Source: Gallionella sp.
Lineage (GTDB): Bacteria; Pseudomonadota; Gammaproteobacteria; Burkholderiales; Gallionellaceae
Direction: 5' to 3'
NCBI GenBank assembly: GCA_028687575.1
Contig: JAQTZW010000004.1
Location: 1-64,000, forward strand
DNA: 64,000 bases
Made by a program: the position numbers and the translations under genes
The notes under the pieces: generated by a model
Told to the model about the DNA's origin: nothing
The model's input: only the letters and a program-made list of their open reading frames with translations
Databases searched by the model: none
In this document: piece after piece, positions 62,314 to 64,000 of the stretch
Layout of the letters: the number at the start of each line of letters is the position of its first letter
How positions within the stretch are numbered: position 1 is the stretch's first letter

Positions 62314-62507
62314 GTTTGTAAAATTGCAATGCGCAGGTTCACCGCGCACCGCTCCGCCTCGTCCATCTCCACCCAATGCGTGATTTCTTCGAAAGTGCGC
62401 AGGCACGAACGGCACACATCATCGCCCAGCACCGTGGTGCAGTGACCTACACAAGGTGAATCGGAGGTTATGTTGAGGCGCTGATCGTGGGTGGGGAAAG
62501 CAGGCAT
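62286..62507 (-). CDS. DUF1289 domain protein with repeat-encoded C-terminus
   Basis: The 73-residue product fits DUF1289: DSPCVGHCTTVLGDDVCRSCLRTFEEITHWVEM, with four Cys (CVGHC, VCRSC) that may bind metal. The ATG at 62507 gives the best start; the frame opens further upstream. Its last eight residues (TGFPPARE) are encoded by the dispersed repeat at 62283-62313, so the C-terminus may be recently altered. Function unknown. Confidence 0.85.
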   Translation of the reverse strand: MPAFPTHDQRLNITSDSPCVGHCTTVLGDDVCRSCLRTFEEITHWVEMDEAERCAVNLRIAILQTTGFPPARE

Positions 62508-62580
62508 GGCAGCATTATACCTGCGGCTGGGCGGTGCGCTCCAATCGCGGAAATCCGCCCGGCTACCACCGAATTTCAAA

Positions 62581-62601
62581 TGTGCGTAAATATGACGTAC
62601 A
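62581..62601. promoter_or_regulatory. Imperfect palindrome upstream of the TacAT pair
   Basis: TGTGCGT (62581-62587) and ACGTACA (62595-62601) form arms with one mismatch, 33 bases upstream of the antitoxin start. It is a possible site for autoregulation by the ribbon-helix-helix antitoxin. Confidence 0.4.
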
Positions 62602-62633
62602 ATTCCCGTGTCAACAAATCGGGAGTGACAGCC

Positions 62634-62900
62634 ATGTCAGCAACCACCGCCAACGAATCGTCGCGCATCAATCTGCGCACCAGCGCCGATACTAAAGCCA
62701 TGATCGAACGTGCCGCCGCACTGATGGGCACGACCGTATCCGGTTTCATGCTGCAAAACGCCTACGAGGCGGCGCGGCGCGTGGTGTCGGACTACGACAC
62801 GCTCATGCTCACCCAGCGCGACTTCGAAGCATTTGCCTCGTCTGTGGAAAAACCGCCTAAACCCAAAGCCGCACTGCGCAAACTCATGGCGCGCAAGTAA
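62634..62900 (+). CDS. tacA: DUF1778 (TacA-type) antitoxin
   Basis: The 88-residue product has the DUF1778 ribbon-helix-helix N-terminus (SRINLRTSADTKAMIERAAALMG, core INLRTSADTKAMIERAA), the second helix TVSGFMLQNAYEAARRV, and a C-terminal toxin-neutralising region that ends FEAFASSVEKPPKPKAAL. It pairs with the GNAT toxin gene 2 bases downstream. The ATG at 62634 is chosen over an open frame that extends upstream through the palindrome. Confidence 0.92.
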   Translation: MSATTANESSRINLRTSADTKAMIERAAALMGTTVSGFMLQNAYEAARRVVSDYDTLMLTQRDFEAFASSVEKPPKPKAALRKLMARK

Positions 62901-62902
62901 AC

Positions 62903-63397
62903 GTGGCAGCCATCCAACTGCTAGTCAAGCAGCATAACCGCGACGGCTTTGATTGCGGCGATGCGGCGCTTAACGAATTTCTACAGCGACAGGCAGGCCA
63001 GCAACAACGGAGCGGTTTCGGCAAAACCTATGTGGCGCTGGCGGAAGACGGCGCAGCCGTCATCGGCTTCGTCACTGTGAGCGCGGGCCAGATCGCCACG
63101 GCATCGCTACCCGCCCAAGCCAAACTACCGCGCCACCCCGCCCCCATTCTGCGCATCGGTCGCCTGGCGGTGGATGTGCACCATCAGGGCAAAGGCATCG
63201 GCCAAGACCTGCTGGCGTTCGCATTGCGCTTGGCGGTGGAATTCTCGCAACGCGTGGGGCTTTATGCCGTCGTGGTTGATGCCAAACACGACAAAGCAAA
63301 AGCGTTCTATACCAAGCTGGGCTTCATCCCCTGCATGGATAATCCGCTGGCGCTGTATCTGCCGGTTGCTACGCTGGAGCAGGCTAGTGGTGCGTGA
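62903..63397 (+). CDS. tacT: GNAT-type toxin TacT
   Basis: TacT toxins acetylate aminoacyl-tRNA to stop translation. The 164-residue product starts at a GTG with the family N-terminus (HNRDGFDCGDAALNEFLQRQA, core FDCGDAALNEFL), acetyl-CoA-binding RLAVDVHHQGKGIGQDLL and the catalytic region DAKHDKAKAFYTKLGF. It is 2 bases from tacA, typical of tacAT operons. Confidence 0.93.
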   Translation: MAAIQLLVKQHNRDGFDCGDAALNEFLQRQAGQQQRSGFGKTYVALAEDGAAVIGFVTVSAGQIATASLPAQAKLPRHPAPILRIGRLAVDVHHQGKGIGQDLLAFALRLAVEFSQRVGLYAVVVDAKHDKAKAFYTKLGFIPCMDNPLALYLPVATLEQASGA

Positions 63398-63456
63398 ATT
63401 AATCCCTCCACAAGCAGGACCAGTAAACGGCTCCTCATATATCGCGAAATTCATGC

Positions 63457-63485
63457 TTGACTCCAACTTCTCTAGCTGGCCTAAT
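63457..63485 (+). promoter_or_regulatory. Candidate promoter of the Phd/RelE module
   Basis: TTGACT (63457-63462) and CCTAAT (63480-63485) are 17 bases apart, 36 bases before the phd start. The match to sigma-70 is moderate. The rest of the 124-base gap after tacT holds no recognised feature. Confidence 0.4.
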
Positions 63486-63521
63486 TAGCTCATAAATCTG
63501 AGCCAAACAAGGAGCCGAACC

Positions 63522-63779
63522 ATGGCCATGGAAACGATACTTTCCGACCTTTCCGTCAGCATGACGGAATTCAAGAAAAACCCGAACGAAGCCCTGCGCG
63601 AGTCGGGCGGGCGCGCGGTTGCCGTGCTCAGCCACAACAAGCCCGCTTTCTACATGGTGCCGCCCGAACAATACGAAGCCATGCTGGAAGAACTCGACGA
63701 CCTTCAGCTTGTCCGCTTGGCAAAAGAACGCCTCAAACAAAAAGGCCGTGCCGTCGAGGTGACGCTGGATGATCTCTAA
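63522..63779 (+). CDS. Phd/YefM-family antitoxin
   Basis: The 85-residue product has the Phd/YefM N-terminal fold (ILSDLSVSMTEFKKNPNEALRES) and an acidic C-terminal helix (ELDDLQLVRLAKERLKQKG), plus the motif HNKPAFYMVPPEQYEAMLE typical of the family. A AGGAGCC ribosome site precedes the ATG. Its last codons overlap the relE start by 11 bases. Confidence 0.92.
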   Translation: MAMETILSDLSVSMTEFKKNPNEALRESGGRAVAVLSHNKPAFYMVPPEQYEAMLEELDDLQLVRLAKERLKQKGRAVEVTLDDL

Positions 63780-64000
63780 GCAGGGCAAAGCCCCCGCGAA
63801 ATACCGGCTGAAATTTGTGCCGGACGCATGGCGCGAATGGCAGGCGCTCGACGGCTCCATCAAACAGGCTCTCAAGCCACTGTTGGCAAAGCGCCTGCAA
63901 AATCCGCATGTGCCGGGTTCGCTTCTGCATCGCGAATTGGCGGGCTGCTACAAGATCAAGCTGCTCAAACAGGGATGCCGACTGGTGTACATGGTCGAGG
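63769..64000 (+). CDS. RelE-type toxin, truncated by the window edge
   Basis: The frame from the ATG at 63769 gives 77 residues and runs off the right end. It starts MISKQGKAPAKYRLKFVPDAW and shows the RelE pattern (FVPDAWREWQALDGSIKQALK; RLQNPHVPGSLLHRELAGCYKIKLLKQG), with the SLLHRELAG/YKIKL core. It is partnered with the Phd-type antitoxin gene, overlapping it by 11 bases. RelE toxins cleave mRNA on ribosomes. Confidence 0.88.
   Translation, partial: MISKQGKAPAKYRLKFVPDAWREWQALDGSIKQALKPLLAKRLQNPHVPGSLLHRELAGCYKIKLLKQGCRLVYMVE

Overview
The window is chromosomal DNA around the replication origin of a betaproteobacterium. The clues are the order gyrB-dnaN-dnaA | rpmH-rnpA-yidD-yidC-mnmE | mnmG-rsmG-parA-parB-atpIBEFHAGDC-glmU-glmS, the ubiquinone genes ubiB/ubiJ/ubiE, and a yra-type cluster (lpoA-yraN-SIS-dolP beside rsmI). 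The gene mix looks like Nitrosomonadales, possibly Gallionellaceae; that is inference. No rRNA, tRNA, CRISPR array or complete insertion sequence was recognised.

Region 1 (1-24.4 kb) is the origin block. gyrB, dnaN and dnaA run leftward, and everything from rpmH to glmS runs rightward. The two spacers flanking dnaA hold DnaA boxes, and the dnaN-dnaA spacer is very AT-rich and full of palindromes, so oriC is in one of them. Two parS sites (3040-3063 and 9716-9731) flank the origin, and parA-parB lie at 12.3-14.0 kb. parB overlaps atpI, which begins the complete nine-gene F1Fo ATP synthase operon; a strong terminator separates this from glmU-glmS. At the far left, purU is cut short where it meets the tail of an unknown gene. 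This block is clearly AT-richer by eye (about 40-52% GC) than the rest (about 60% or more), with the change inside or just after glmS.

Region 2 (24.5-35 kb) holds an orphan ParA-like ATPase, ubiJ-ubiB, a Tim44-like membrane protein, rluA, and a sulfur-trafficking and stress group: an 837-residue CoA-disulfide reductase-rhodanese-TusA-DsrE fusion, a Cys-rich mini-protein, a DUF302 protein and YjdM. Beyond these are a RelE/ParE-type toxin-antitoxin pair and an AT-rich orphan HEPN-like gene just downstream of ubiE.

Region 3 (34.3-49.9 kb) has the leftward run lpoA-yraN-gmhA-dolP-hldE(C-type)-DUF971-ubiE (peptidoglycan and LPS heptose envelope functions, ending in quinone biosynthesis), divergent from rsmI and a phosphotransferase/P-loop kinase fusion. 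A complete RND efflux operon with its own TetR regulator and pyrC follow.

Region 4 (49.9-64 kb) starts with two low-GC exported-protein genes separated by an attC-like inverted repeat, which may be integron-type cassettes. Next come a SHOCT lipoprotein, a CheX/gamma-carbonic-anhydrase/small-protein/EamA run, and a polyphosphate neighbourhood (two-domain PPK2, SixA, a Lys/Ala/Pro-rich protein, PPK1, YggX). The window ends with an OprC-like copper receptor, uppP, a DUF1289 gene whose end is encoded by a dispersed repeat, and two toxin-antitoxin modules, the last running off the right edge.
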